Assembly (NCBI GenBank): GCA_002346545.1
Contig: DEAA01000013.1
Location: forward strand, 244,216-262,546
DNA: 18,331 nt
Source of the DNA: Acidobacteria bacterium UBA2994
Lineage (GTDB): Bacteria > Acidobacteriota > Vicinamibacteria > Vicinamibacterales > UBA8438
Reading direction: 5' to 3'
Part shown: positions 7,443 through 15,243 of the stretch, piece by piece
How positions within the stretch are numbered: position 1 is the first letter of the stretch
How the letters are laid out: each line of letters begins with the position of its first letter
Notes under the pieces: model-generated
Seen by the model: only the letters and a program-made list of their open reading frames with translations
Databases searched by the model: none
What the model was told of the DNA's origin: nothing
Translations under genes and position numbers: made by a program

Positions 7443-8626
7443 CGAGCCGCGTCGTCCGCGGGCTGCTCCTCGCCGGCCTGGTGCTGGGCGGCGCGTTGCC
7501 AGCCGCGGCGCAGACGTCGTGGCTTTCGGGTTATCTCCAGACGGTTCCCTTCTTTAGCGCGTCCACCGAGATCTCGCCATCGAACGTGGCCGACTTCAGC
7601 AGGCTCCGGCTGTCGATGGAGCCGTCCCTGGGGCCGCTGTCGTTCGAGGTGGCCTATGAACATGCTGCCACGGCGCAGCAGCGAAACAGCCGCGCCGGGT
7701 TCGGTCTGGGTGCCGTCCCCAGCGGGGGCGAGTGGTTCGACCTGGACTGGACCATTACCGAAGGGGACCACGTGCGCTGGCGCCATCGGTTCGACCGGCT
7801 GGCGGTCGCGTGGCGACCGGTCGGGGCGGTTGAGGTGACCGTGGGTCGGCAGGCGGTCTCCTGGGGCACGACCCTTTTCTTGACACCGGCCGACCCGTTT
7901 CTGCCGTTCAACCCCGCCGATCCCTTTCGCCAGTTCCGCGGTGGGGTCGACGCGATGCGTGCGCGGATCTACCCCGGGCCACTCAGTCAGATCGATCTGG
8001 TGGTGCGGCCCAGCGACACCCTGCTCGGTGAGGAGGTTACCGCGCTGGGACGAGGACTGACGTCGATCGGGACCTGGGAGGTCTCCGGTTGGGCCGGCAC
8101 GCTCTACGGTGACACGGCTGGCGCCGGGGCGTTCGCGGGCGGTATCGGCGCCTGGGCCGTGCGCGGCGAAGGCGTACTCCGCGAGGTCGACGGGCTGGTC
8201 GTGTTCCGTGGCACCCTTGGTATCGACCGGATCGTGCAGCTGGGCGGACGCGATCTGTTCCTGGTAGCTGAGTATCAGCGGGACAACCTAGCCGCCGCCG
8301 GGCCGGACGGCTATCTCGCGTTGGTACAGTCTGCCCCGTTCCGCCGTGGCGAGTTCCAGGTGCTAGGGCGTGACGAGACGGCGATCCAGGCGTCCTACCA
8401 GGTGCACCCCCTCTGGGCTGTCGCCGGGCTGTGGCTGGTGAACCTGAACGATGGGAGCGCCCTCATTTCGCCCAGTGTTTCCTATTCAGCGTCGAACGAC
8501 GTCTCGGTGGGCGCCGGTCTGTACTTCGGTATGGGGAACGACGAGATTACGCCGCTCCGTCCCGTACCGTCCGAGTATGGCCTGGCGGGTCAGACCGGTT
8601 ACATTTCCCTCGCCTGGTTCTTCTAG
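7439..8626 (+). CDS. Outer-membrane beta-barrel candidate linked to the ABC system (DUF1302-like)
   Basis: A 395-residue exported protein. Residues 1-24 are a Sec signal with a clean AAA cut, leaving Gln25. The mature part has alternating short amphipathic strands, and the last residues (ISLAWFF) end in an aromatic residue, the usual BAM-targeting signal of outer-membrane barrels. The stretch VTVGRQAVSWGTTLFLTPAD and the following PFNPADPFRQFRGGVDAMR resemble DUF1302/alginate-export-type barrels ('GRQ.. .WG' then 'GVDa.R'), but the family call is tentative. Its start overlaps the ATPase stop (ATGA), so it belongs to the same operon. It may be the outer-membrane end of the LolA-like/ABC pathway or its client. 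No transport substrate can be read from the sequence. Confidence 0.72.
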   Translation: MTSRVVRGLLLAGLVLGGALPAAAQTSWLSGYLQTVPFFSASTEISPSNVADFSRLRLSMEPSLGPLSFEVAYEHAATAQQRNSRAGFGLGAVPSGGEWFDLDWTITEGDHVRWRHRFDRLAVAWRPVGAVEVTVGRQAVSWGTTLFLTPADPFLPFNPADPFRQFRGGVDAMRARIYPGPLSQIDLVVRPSDTLLGEEVTALGRGLTSIGTWEVSGWAGTLYGDTAGAGAFAGGIGAWAVRGEGVLREVDGLVVFRGTLGIDRIVQLGGRDLFLVAEYQRDNLAAAGPDGYLALVQSAPFRRGEFQVLGRDETAIQASYQVHPLWAVAGLWLVNLNDGSALISPSVSYSASNDVSVGAGLYFGMGNDEITPLRPVPSEYGLAGQTGYISLAWFF

Positions 8627-8723
8627 GTTTCCTGACAAGCCGTCCGTTTGGTCGGCGTTGCTTTGTTGGTCACAGGCTCCCGCGCCCTCGGCCGCCTACC
8701 GGTACTTGTATCCTGTTGGACCA

Positions 8724-9689
8724 ATGTCGTCCTTAGCGGGCCAGTCCTGGCGTGCCCGACTCCGCACCGAAGAGTTCCTGTTTCTGCTGCTCTTTATCCC
8801 TTCGAGCATCGTTACCGTCTGGGCGAACTATGACCTGTATGCGGGTGGGGTCGATTCTCGCCGTATCCAGGGGGGGCTCCTGCGCCTGGCGATCGTAGTG
8901 CTGCTCGCCATGATTGTCCCGACACTCGACCGCTGGCGGCATCGGCTGCCGTACGGGACCGGCCGCAGCACGGTCGATTTCTTTCGTACGTTTCTGCCCT
9001 TTGTGTTCTGTGTGGCCGTGTACACCAACCTCCATGACACGGTGCGATGGATCAACCCGAACGATATCCATGGGCAGTTGATGCAACTTGAGCAGTGGCT
9101 GTTCGGGTTCCAGCCGGTCGTGTGGGCGGAGCAGTTCATTACCCCGGCGCGCACCGAGTTCTTCAGCTTCTTCTACACGAATTTCTTCGCGCTGACGGTG
9201 GCGGTGTCGAGCGTGCTCTGGGCGCTAGGCCGGCGGCAGCAGTCCAGAGAGACGCTGCTGGGGATCGTGGTCTGCTTCTATTCGGGCTACATCCTCTATC
9301 TCATCTTTCCGGCTGCTCCGCCACGTCTCTACTACGAGGCGATGGGTATGTTCTCGGTCGACCTGGGCGGTGGCGCCATCGCCAGTTTCCAGAACGCCCT
9401 GATCGCGTTGATGCCCAACGAGGCGTCGCGCGCCGCGTTCCCGAGTCTTCACACCGCCGTCAGTTTCGTGGTGCTCGGCTACGCCTGGAAGTTCTGCCGT
9501 TGGTTGTTCCCGATCCTGCTGGTGTTTGTGCTCGGCTTGCTGGTTTCGACGGTGTACCTCCGTCACCACTACGTTGTGGACCTAATTGCGGGTGCGATGA
9601 TGATTCCCTGGGTGTTCTGGGTGACCCCGCGCATTGACCGGTGGTGGAACCGCTCGGCTAGACCCTACGACCTCGGCGAGCGTCCCTAG
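8724..9689 (+). CDS. PAP2-family integral membrane phosphatase/transferase (Aur1-like)
   Basis: A 321-residue membrane protein of the PAP2 superfamily. The catalytic core shows PSLHTA (240-245, His243) and RHHYVVD (280-286, nucleophile His282 and Asp286 in an HxxxD arrangement). About six hydrophobic segments are visible, starting near residue 17. The lack of a clear KxxxxxxRP motif and the layout 'FPSLHTA ... YLRHHYVVDLIAG' recall the Aur1/inositol-phosphorylceramide-synthase subgroup rather than soluble acid phosphatases. It probably acts on a lipid phosphate (phosphatidate, undecaprenyl pyrophosphate, or a phosphosphingolipid headgroup) at the outer face of the inner membrane. The frame is open back to 8451 inside the barrel gene, but the upstream translation looks like a shadow; the ATG at 8724 begins just before the first helix. 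It is 97 bases from the lipid-export operon and could be linked to it functionally. Confidence 0.8.
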   Translation: MSSLAGQSWRARLRTEEFLFLLLFIPSSIVTVWANYDLYAGGVDSRRIQGGLLRLAIVVLLAMIVPTLDRWRHRLPYGTGRSTVDFFRTFLPFVFCVAVYTNLHDTVRWINPNDIHGQLMQLEQWLFGFQPVVWAEQFITPARTEFFSFFYTNFFALTVAVSSVLWALGRRQQSRETLLGIVVCFYSGYILYLIFPAAPPRLYYEAMGMFSVDLGGGAIASFQNALIALMPNEASRAAFPSLHTAVSFVVLGYAWKFCRWLFPILLVFVLGLLVSTVYLRHHYVVDLIAGAMMIPWVFWVTPRIDRWWNRSARPYDLGERP

Positions 9690-9753
9690 TGCGCCGGACC
9701 AGCCAAGACGTGGTACTGTCTGAGCGTCCTTTTCATGTAGAGGTACTGGCCCA

Positions 9754-10734
9754 ATGACCACTCGACTGACCGCGTTCGCCGCCGTGGCCGCGCTCGCGCT
9801 GCCCCTGTTTGCCGTTGCTCAAGAGCTCCGGACGCCCCACGGGCACCCGGACATCAGTGGGGTCTGGGACTTCCGGACCGTGACACCGCTCGAGCGGCCC
9901 GAGGAGTTTGCCGATCAGGAGTTCCTCTCGGCCGAGGAGGTGGCCCAGTACGCGGCTGAGCGTGTCCGGGCCAACAACGCCGACCTCGATCGCGAGGAGA
10001 AGAAGCAGATCACGACCGCCCGAGGAGAGGTGAATGGCACCACCGAGACCCGCGATCTTGCTCTGGCCTACAACGACTTCTGGTGGGATCGGGGCACCGA
10101 GGTGGTCGACACCCGCCGGACGTCACTTGTCATCGATCCGCCGAACGGCCGGATTCCGGAGTTGACCGCCGAGGGCGCAGCTCGCCGGGCCGAACGCACG
10201 CGGATCAACCAGCGTCCGACTGAGGGGCCGGAAGACCGTCCCCTGGGCGAGCGGTGCATCACCGGGTTCAACTCGGGTCCGCCGATGCTGCCCGCTGCCT
10301 ACAATATGAACGTGCAAATCTTCCAGACGCCAGACCACGTGGTGCTGCTGAACGAGATGGTGCATAACGCCCGGGTTATCCCGCTCGGTGGCGGCGATCA
10401 CGCCGGCGTGCCGCTCTGGACTGGCGAGTCGCGTGGCCGCTGGGAAGGTGACACCCTGGTGGTCGAGACCAAGAACTTCCTGCGCGAGACTAGCTTCCGC
10501 GACTCGACCAAGAACCTCCACCTCGTCGAGCGGATTACACGGCAGGACGACGAGACCCTGATCTACGAGTTCACCGTGACCGATCCGTCGACGTGGACGG
10601 TGCCCTGGACGGTCGAGTTGCCTATGCGGAAAAGCGATCTGCCGATGTACGAGTACGCCTGCCATGAGGGTAACTACGGCATGGACGGGACGCTGACCGG
10701 CGCCCGCGCCATCGAAAAGAATCAGGGGCAGTAG
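9754..10734 (+). CDS. Secreted protein of unknown function, DISGVW...ACHEGNY family
   Basis: A 326-residue exported protein of unknown function. Residues 1-22 are a Sec signal with an AVA cut, leaving Gln23. The mature start RTPHGHPDISGVWDF and the C-terminal MYEYACHEGNYGM identify a family I recognise as numerous in Acidobacteriota and some marine Proteobacteria, with no assigned activity. Other features are ERCITGF with a cysteine that might pair with the one in ACHEGNY, and GRWEGDTLVVETKNF in the middle, which is typical of the family. A ribosome binding site (AGAGG, 9739-9743) precedes the ATG by ten bases. It is preceded by a 64-base gap and followed by the glutaminyl cyclase gene, possibly in the same transcript. 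No catalytic motif is recognised. Confidence 0.8.
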   Translation: MTTRLTAFAAVAALALPLFAVAQELRTPHGHPDISGVWDFRTVTPLERPEEFADQEFLSAEEVAQYAAERVRANNADLDREEKKQITTARGEVNGTTETRDLALAYNDFWWDRGTEVVDTRRTSLVIDPPNGRIPELTAEGAARRAERTRINQRPTEGPEDRPLGERCITGFNSGPPMLPAAYNMNVQIFQTPDHVVLLNEMVHNARVIPLGGGDHAGVPLWTGESRGRWEGDTLVVETKNFLRETSFRDSTKNLHLVERITRQDDETLIYEFTVTDPSTWTVPWTVELPMRKSDLPMYEYACHEGNYGMDGTLTGARAIEKNQGQ

Positions 10735-10824
10735 CTGGCTCCGAAGTCCGGACGGCGTTCGCCGTCCAACCGTGCCGGGTCTTCCGACACAGTTGGGCGG
10801 CGGCCCGCCGTTATCACCTGGGGT

Positions 10825-11619
10825 GTGCCTCTCGTGGTCGGCGCCCTGCTGGTCGGCACGCTCTGGACCATCCGTTCATCTTCTCCCTCGCCCTCGGTCT
10901 CATCAGAACAGCGCGTGGCGCCCGCTGTTGTCCGTAGCCTCCGGGTGAACGTCGAGCGGAAGATCCCCCACGACACCGAAGCCTTCACGCAGGGGTTAGT
11001 GTGGGAGAACGGCGTGCTCTTCGAGAGTACGGGACTCCGAGGAGAGTCCGACCTCCGGCGCGTCGATCCCGCCACTGGTGAGGTGCAGGCGCTCGTCACC
11101 ATCGAGGAGCGGTACTTTGCCGAGGGCCTCGCGCTGGTCGACGATCGCCTCATCATGATCACGCTCGACGAGGAGGAGGCGTTCGTCTTCGATCCGAACA
11201 CACTCGAGCGGGTGAGTACGTTCAGTTACGAGGGCGCCGGGTGGGGGCTATGCTACGACGGCCAGCGCCTGGTGATGACCGATGGCGGCGACAGGCTGAC
11301 GTTTCGCGATCCAGAGACGTTCGCGGACCTGGGCAGCGTGCAGGTCCGGCTGCGGGGACAACCGCTGCGTGAACTGAACGAACTCGAGTGCGTGGGCGGT
11401 GCCGTCTATGCCAATGTCTGGGGCGAGGAATATCTGGTCCGCGTGGATCCCGACACCGGTCGGGTGACCCACCAGATCGACGCCTCGGGGCTGCTTTCTC
11501 CAGAAGAGCGCTCCGGCGCGGACGTACTCAACGGGATTGCCTGGAATCCGGAGCGCGAGACCTTCTACATCACCGGCAAGTGGTGGCCGACGATGTTCGA
11601 GGTCACGTTCGAGGAATAG
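10825..11619 (+). CDS. Glutaminyl-peptide cyclotransferase, plant-type beta-propeller
   Basis: A 264-residue glutaminyl cyclase of the plant/bacterial five-bladed propeller type (Glu_cyclase_2). It converts N-terminal glutamine of peptides and proteins to pyroglutamate with release of ammonia. Hallmarks are PHDTEAFTQGL (48-58), FESTGLRGES, the central LNELECVGGAVYANVW containing the acidic active-site element, and VLNGIAWNPE followed by YITGKWWPTMFEV at the C-terminus. An N-terminal hydrophobic segment (PLVVGALLVGTLW) followed by a Ser/Pro linker suggests an uncleaved membrane anchor with the propeller in the periplasm. The only usual start is the GTG at 10825; the frame is open back to the upstream stop but holds no ATG, GTG or TTG. 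Its likely clients are exported proteins with Gln at the mature N-terminus, of which this window has six. The gene converges on the ankyrin gene with five bases between. Confidence 0.88.
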   Translation: MPLVVGALLVGTLWTIRSSSPSPSVSSEQRVAPAVVRSLRVNVERKIPHDTEAFTQGLVWENGVLFESTGLRGESDLRRVDPATGEVQALVTIEERYFAEGLALVDDRLIMITLDEEEAFVFDPNTLERVSTFSYEGAGWGLCYDGQRLVMTDGGDRLTFRDPETFADLGSVQVRLRGQPLRELNELECVGGAVYANVWGEEYLVRVDPDTGRVTHQIDASGLLSPEERSGADVLNGIAWNPERETFYITGKWWPTMFEVTFEE

Positions 11620-11629
11620 GGGGCCTATT
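11615..11629. repeat. Palindrome containing the stop codons of two convergent genes
   Basis: AATAGG and CCTATT flank a GGG loop. The left arm holds the TAG stop of the glutaminyl cyclase (11617-11619); the right arm holds the stop of the ankyrin gene (CTA at 11625-11627, TAG on the minus strand). There is no T-run, so intrinsic termination is not supported. It could still pause or protect both convergent transcripts. Confidence 0.5.
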
Positions 11630-12914
11630 GGCGCTCGGCCACTAGGCGCCGCATCAGCTCGATGGTGTGCGTCGGGGCCTCATATTCCGCTTCGCCGAGA
11701 GGGGTGCGCCCGTGATGGTCCAGCGCTTCGAGATCCGCGCCAGCTTGCACCAGGAACTCTACCGTCTCGTCCTCACCGAACCGGATGGAGATGTGCAGCG
11801 CGCTCGGTTGGCCGGCCGGAGTGACATTTACGTCCAGCCCGAGTTCGGTGACCGCGAGCACCACCGCCTCGTGCTCACGGCTGCGCGAGGCCAGCAGCAC
11901 CGCCCCCGCGCCTTCGTTCGAGAGGGCCGAGGCCTCGGCGCCCAACTGGGCCAGCGTTCGCATCGTCTCGGTGTGACCCGCAAGCGCCGCCGTTAGGAAC
12001 GGGGTCAGCCCGCTCGTGCGGCGAGCCGCGTTCCCGGTCGGTGCCCCGCTGGTTCTACTCTGGAGGTCAGCGCCTCGCGACACCAGTTCCTCGACAAGAT
12101 CGGTTTTGCCTTGCCGTGCGGCGGCATGCAGCGGAGTCGCGCCCTGATCATCGCGGGTCTGCACGTCGGCACCCTGGTCGAGCATCAGGGTCACCACCTC
12201 GTCGTGGCCGCCCGCCAAGGCCAGCAGGAACGGCGTTTGTCCGTCGGGTGCCGCCACGTGCGGGTCGGCGCCGGCCGCGATTAGCGCGCGGGTCGCGGCG
12301 GCGTCGCCCTGCCGGGCCGCGAACAGGATGGGGAGGAACCCGCTGGTCGAACTGGCGTCCACCTGAGCGTCTCGGCGGATCAGGAGCGTTGCGACGTCGG
12401 AGTGTCCGCTTGCGATGGCCCACATCAGTGCGGTCTGGCCCATCCGCGTTTCGCGGGCGTTTACGTCGGCGCCGGCATCGACGAGAAGTTCCGTCAACTC
12501 GGCGTTGCCGCTCCTGGCGGCGGCGAGTAGCGGCGTGTCGCCGCTCCAGCGCGCCACGTCGATGCGCGCGCCGGCGTCGAGCAGTTGGCGGGCGATGGCG
12601 AGATTGCCACGGGCGCTGGCCAGCAGCAGTGGGGTTTCGCCATTCTCGTCCGCGGCGTTCGGATCGGCACCAGCTTCCAGCAGTGCGTTGGCGATCGCGA
12701 CGTCGTCGCGTAGCGACGCCCAGGCCAGAGGGGTGGAGCCGTCCGACCGAGTCACGTTGACGTCGACGCCGTCGGCCAGCAGCCGGCTCACCGCGGCGAT
12801 GTCCCGGCGCTGCACCGCGTCGAAGAGCGGGTCGAGGGCCGTTTGTGCACGCAGGGCTCCGGCCGTCAGATGGGCGACCGCGCACGTCGCCAGGAGCGCG
12901 CTAAGGCGTCGCAT
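11625..12914 (-). CDS. Exported ankyrin-repeat protein
   Basis: A 429-residue protein made almost wholly of ankyrin repeats. Residues 1-23 are a Sec signal (MRRLSALLATC... to LRA), with Gln24 next. About eleven roughly 33-residue repeats follow, with the usual 'G.TPL..A...G......LL..GADvn' pattern (for example GETPLLLASARGN and ATPLHAAARQGK), plus a partial end repeat. A longer linker with SGAPTGNAARRTSG breaks the series between the eighth and ninth repeats. Ankyrin arrays bind proteins, so it probably recruits or scaffolds a partner in the periplasm. The ATG at 12914 is chosen because it begins the signal; the frame is open further upstream into the divergent gene. It lies 25 bases from the start of the DUF1592 gene on the other strand, so they share a promoter region. 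I recall this trio as recurrent; the partnership is inference. Confidence 0.88.
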   Translation of the reverse strand: MRRLSALLATCAVAHLTAGALRAQTALDPLFDAVQRRDIAAVSRLLADGVDVNVTRSDGSTPLAWASLRDDVAIANALLEAGADPNAADENGETPLLLASARGNLAIARQLLDAGARIDVARWSGDTPLLAAARSGNAELTELLVDAGADVNARETRMGQTALMWAIASGHSDVATLLIRRDAQVDASSTSGFLPILFAARQGDAAATRALIAAGADPHVAAPDGQTPFLLALAGGHDEVVTLMLDQGADVQTRDDQGATPLHAAARQGKTDLVEELVSRGADLQSRTSGAPTGNAARRTSGLTPFLTAALAGHTETMRTLAQLGAEASALSNEGAGAVLLASRSREHEAVVLAVTELGLDVNVTPAGQPSALHISIRFGEDETVEFLVQAGADLEALDHHGRTPLGEAEYEAPTHTIELMRRLVAERQ

Positions 12915-12939
12915 GGTGCAATGGTAAACTGTCCGTCCA

Positions 12940-15243
12940 GTGCGAGAACAGAGGTGGATCTGTCGCACGCTGCTGCTCGCCTGGCTCTGCCTCGCGGGTT
13001 GCTCGGTGCCGGCTTTGGCGCAGGGCGGAGGCGGTGCCGAATTGGTTGATGCCACCGTTTCGCGCTACTGCGTCGCCTGCCATAACGATCGCACTCTGGT
13101 TGCCGGACTGAGTCTGGCCGAAGCACCAGCGGCCGAGCTTGCTGGCCATACCGACGTCTTCGAAAAGGTGCTTCGCAAGCTACGGGCGGGCGAGATGCCT
13201 CCCGCCGGCCGACCGGCACCGGACGCCGGCACCCTCGACGCCATCGTGTCCTGGCTCGAGGATTCCCTCGACGGACTGGCCGCGGCTGCTCCGAATCCCG
13301 GGAGCCCCGCCATTCACCGGCTGAATCGAGCGGAGTATGCCAACGCCGTTCGGGATCTGCTGGCGCTTGATCTCGACCATGCCATGGATCTGCCGGCAGA
13401 CGACTCAGGCTATGGGTTCGACAACATCGGGGACGTACTTACCGTGTCGCCGCTACACGTCGAGAAGTACATCAGCGCCGCTCGCCGCATTAGCCAGCAG
13501 GCGGTCGGCACTCAGACGCCACGACCGGTCGTCGTCCGTCACGAAGCGCGTCGGGGCACGGCTGGCGAGGCGCTCGGTGCGCTGCCGCTCAACGTACGCG
13601 GGGGGCTCGTTACCACCCACTTTTTCCCGTTTGACGCCGACTACACGTTGACCGTACGTGTCCGTGGACGACGGTCGCTCGACCTGCCGGCGCCGAAGCT
13701 CGACGTAAGGCTCGATGGACATCGTGTCCAGCTGATCGATGCCGATTTCGACGTTGAGGAGGCGAATCAGGGTACCCGGAACTTCGAGATCCCGATCACG
13801 GTGACGGCGGGCGAATACGAGATCGGGGCTGGGTTCCTCACCGAGTACGCGCGATCGGAGGAGGGGGCCGGTCAGCAGACCGGACTCTACTCGGTCGACT
13901 ATGTCCTGGTCGGAGGTCCCTATGACGCGACCGGGCCCGGAGAGACGCCGAGTAGGCAGCGCATCTTCCGATGTCGCCCATCGGCGGGTGAGCCGGAGCA
14001 CCTCTGCGCTCGCGAGATCCTGTCGCCCCTGGCCAGGCTGGCCTACCGGCGAGGGGTCAACGACGCCGACCTGACGCTACTGCTTGAGCTGTTCGACATG
14101 GGGCGCGAGGACGGTGGGAGCTTTGAGGCGGGTATCGAGATGGCTCTCAGCGGAGTATTGATGTCACCGAGCTTCCTGTTCCGGAACGCGACCACGCCGG
14201 ACGGTGTCGCTGCGGGTGAGGTGTACCAGCTGACCGACTTCGAGCTGGCCTCGCGCCTGTCCTTCTTTCTGTGGAGCAGTATCCCCGATGAGCCACTGCT
14301 GCGACTGGCCGCGGCTGGCCGTCTGAGTGAGCCGGACGAACTCGACCGTCAGATCGTCCGGATGCTGGCAGATCCGCGGGCCTCGTCGCTGGTCGAGAAC
14401 TTCGGTGGCCAGTGGCTCCACCTCCGCAATGTCGCCGACTGGACCCCTGATCCTGAGCGGTTCAGTGACTTCGACGAGCCGCTGCGTTACGCCTTCGAGC
14501 GCGAGACGACGCTGTTCCTCGAGCATCTGGTCCGTGACGACCGAAGCGTCCTCGAACTCCTGGACGCGGACTACACCTTCGTGAACGAGCGGTTAGCCGA
14601 ATTCTACGGGCTCGAGGACGTCGAGGGCGGCTACTTCCGGAGAGTGTCGCTGGCCGGGACCGACCGTGGCGGCATCCTGGGGCATGGGTCGGTGCTGATG
14701 GTGACCTCGTACCCAACCCGCTCTTCGCCGGTGCTCCGCGGGAAGTGGGTGCTCGAGAATCTCCTGGGCGCTCCGCCACCGGCACCGCCGCCCGACGTGC
14801 CGCCGCTCTCGGACACCGCCGAGCAGTCGGCGGGAAGTCTGCGAGAGGCGCTGGAGCAGCATCGGGCCAATCCGGCGTGCGCGGTCTGTCACGCCCGGCT
14901 CGACCCGCTCGGGTTTGCCCTCGAGACGTTCGACGCGGTTGGCAAGCGCCGCTCGGAGGAATCCGGATTGGTGGATGCTTCGGGCGCGCTCCCGAACGGT
15001 ACAGTGATTGACGGACCCGCCGGGTTGCGTGACGTGCTGCTGTCTCGCCGCCAAGAATTCGTGGAGACGCTGGCCGATCGGCTGTTGACCTACGCTGTGG
15101 GGCGAGGACTGGAAGCGTCCGATCAACCGGCGGTACGGGAGATCCGTCGGCGGGTCGAGGCTGGTGGCCACCAGTTTTCGGCGCTGGTCGCAGCCATCGT
15201 TGATAGCGTACCATTCAGGTTCAGAAGGGCTCCCGCGTCATGA
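12940..15243 (+). CDS. DUF1587/1595/1592/1588/1585 multidomain cytochrome-like protein
   Basis: A 767-residue exported protein of the planctomycete-type cytochrome family. A short cytochrome c-like region carries CVACH (44-48) and a likely distal Met86 (GEMPPAG). Domains then follow in the usual order: DUF1587 (from HRLNRAEYANAVRDLL, about 126-187), DUF1595 (about 353-414), DUF1592 (about 429-555, with RLSFFLWSSIPD), DUF1588 (about 573-670, with LMVTSYPTRSSPVLRG) and DUF1585 (about 695-762). A second heme motif, CAVCH, lies at 647-651. The function of this family is not established; heme binding and a secreted redox role are expected. The signal can be read two ways: signal peptidase I after ALA (Gln28 first) or a lipobox LAGC (18-21). 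The start is a GTG at 12940 with no strong ribosome binding site. Its stop overlaps the next start (ATGA). Confidence 0.9.
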   Translation: MREQRWICRTLLLAWLCLAGCSVPALAQGGGGAELVDATVSRYCVACHNDRTLVAGLSLAEAPAAELAGHTDVFEKVLRKLRAGEMPPAGRPAPDAGTLDAIVSWLEDSLDGLAAAAPNPGSPAIHRLNRAEYANAVRDLLALDLDHAMDLPADDSGYGFDNIGDVLTVSPLHVEKYISAARRISQQAVGTQTPRPVVVRHEARRGTAGEALGALPLNVRGGLVTTHFFPFDADYTLTVRVRGRRSLDLPAPKLDVRLDGHRVQLIDADFDVEEANQGTRNFEIPITVTAGEYEIGAGFLTEYARSEEGAGQQTGLYSVDYVLVGGPYDATGPGETPSRQRIFRCRPSAGEPEHLCAREILSPLARLAYRRGVNDADLTLLLELFDMGREDGGSFEAGIEMALSGVLMSPSFLFRNATTPDGVAAGEVYQLTDFELASRLSFFLWSSIPDEPLLRLAAAGRLSEPDELDRQIVRMLADPRASSLVENFGGQWLHLRNVADWTPDPERFSDFDEPLRYAFERETTLFLEHLVRDDRSVLELLDADYTFVNERLAEFYGLEDVEGGYFRRVSLAGTDRGGILGHGSVLMVTSYPTRSSPVLRGKWVLENLLGAPPPAPPPDVPPLSDTAEQSAGSLREALEQHRANPACAVCHARLDPLGFALETFDAVGKRRSEESGLVDASGALPNGTVIDGPAGLRDVLLSRRQEFVETLADRLLTYAVGRGLEASDQPAVREIRRRVEAGGHQFSALVAAIVDSVPFRFRRAPAS

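Noticed and set aside
8451..8723. N-terminal extension of the PAP2 protein reaching into the barrel gene.
   Set aside because: The translation there is Arg/Pro/Ser-rich shadow sequence of the barrel gene; hydrophobic, family-like sequence begins after ATG 8724.
10732..10827. The frame of the DISGVW gene continues open past its TAG into the glutaminyl cyclase, as if stop readthrough could fuse them.
   Set aside because: The DISGVW protein ends at its normal family C-terminus and the in-between translation is low-complexity Arg/Ser/Pro-rich; a GTG start for the cyclase is simpler.
12041..12760. A 239-codon plus-strand open frame opposite the ankyrin repeats.
   Set aside because: Very Arg-rich low-complexity translation; the minus strand has clear ankyrin repeats.
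12925..12930. TAAACT as a -10 element for the DUF1592 gene.
   Set aside because: No acceptable -35 element at 15-18 bases upstream, and it is only ten bases before the GTG start.
14462..15214. A 250-codon minus-strand open frame within the DUF1592 gene.
   Set aside because: Its translation is Arg/Pro/Ala-rich without any domain, and it lies wholly inside a well-supported gene.
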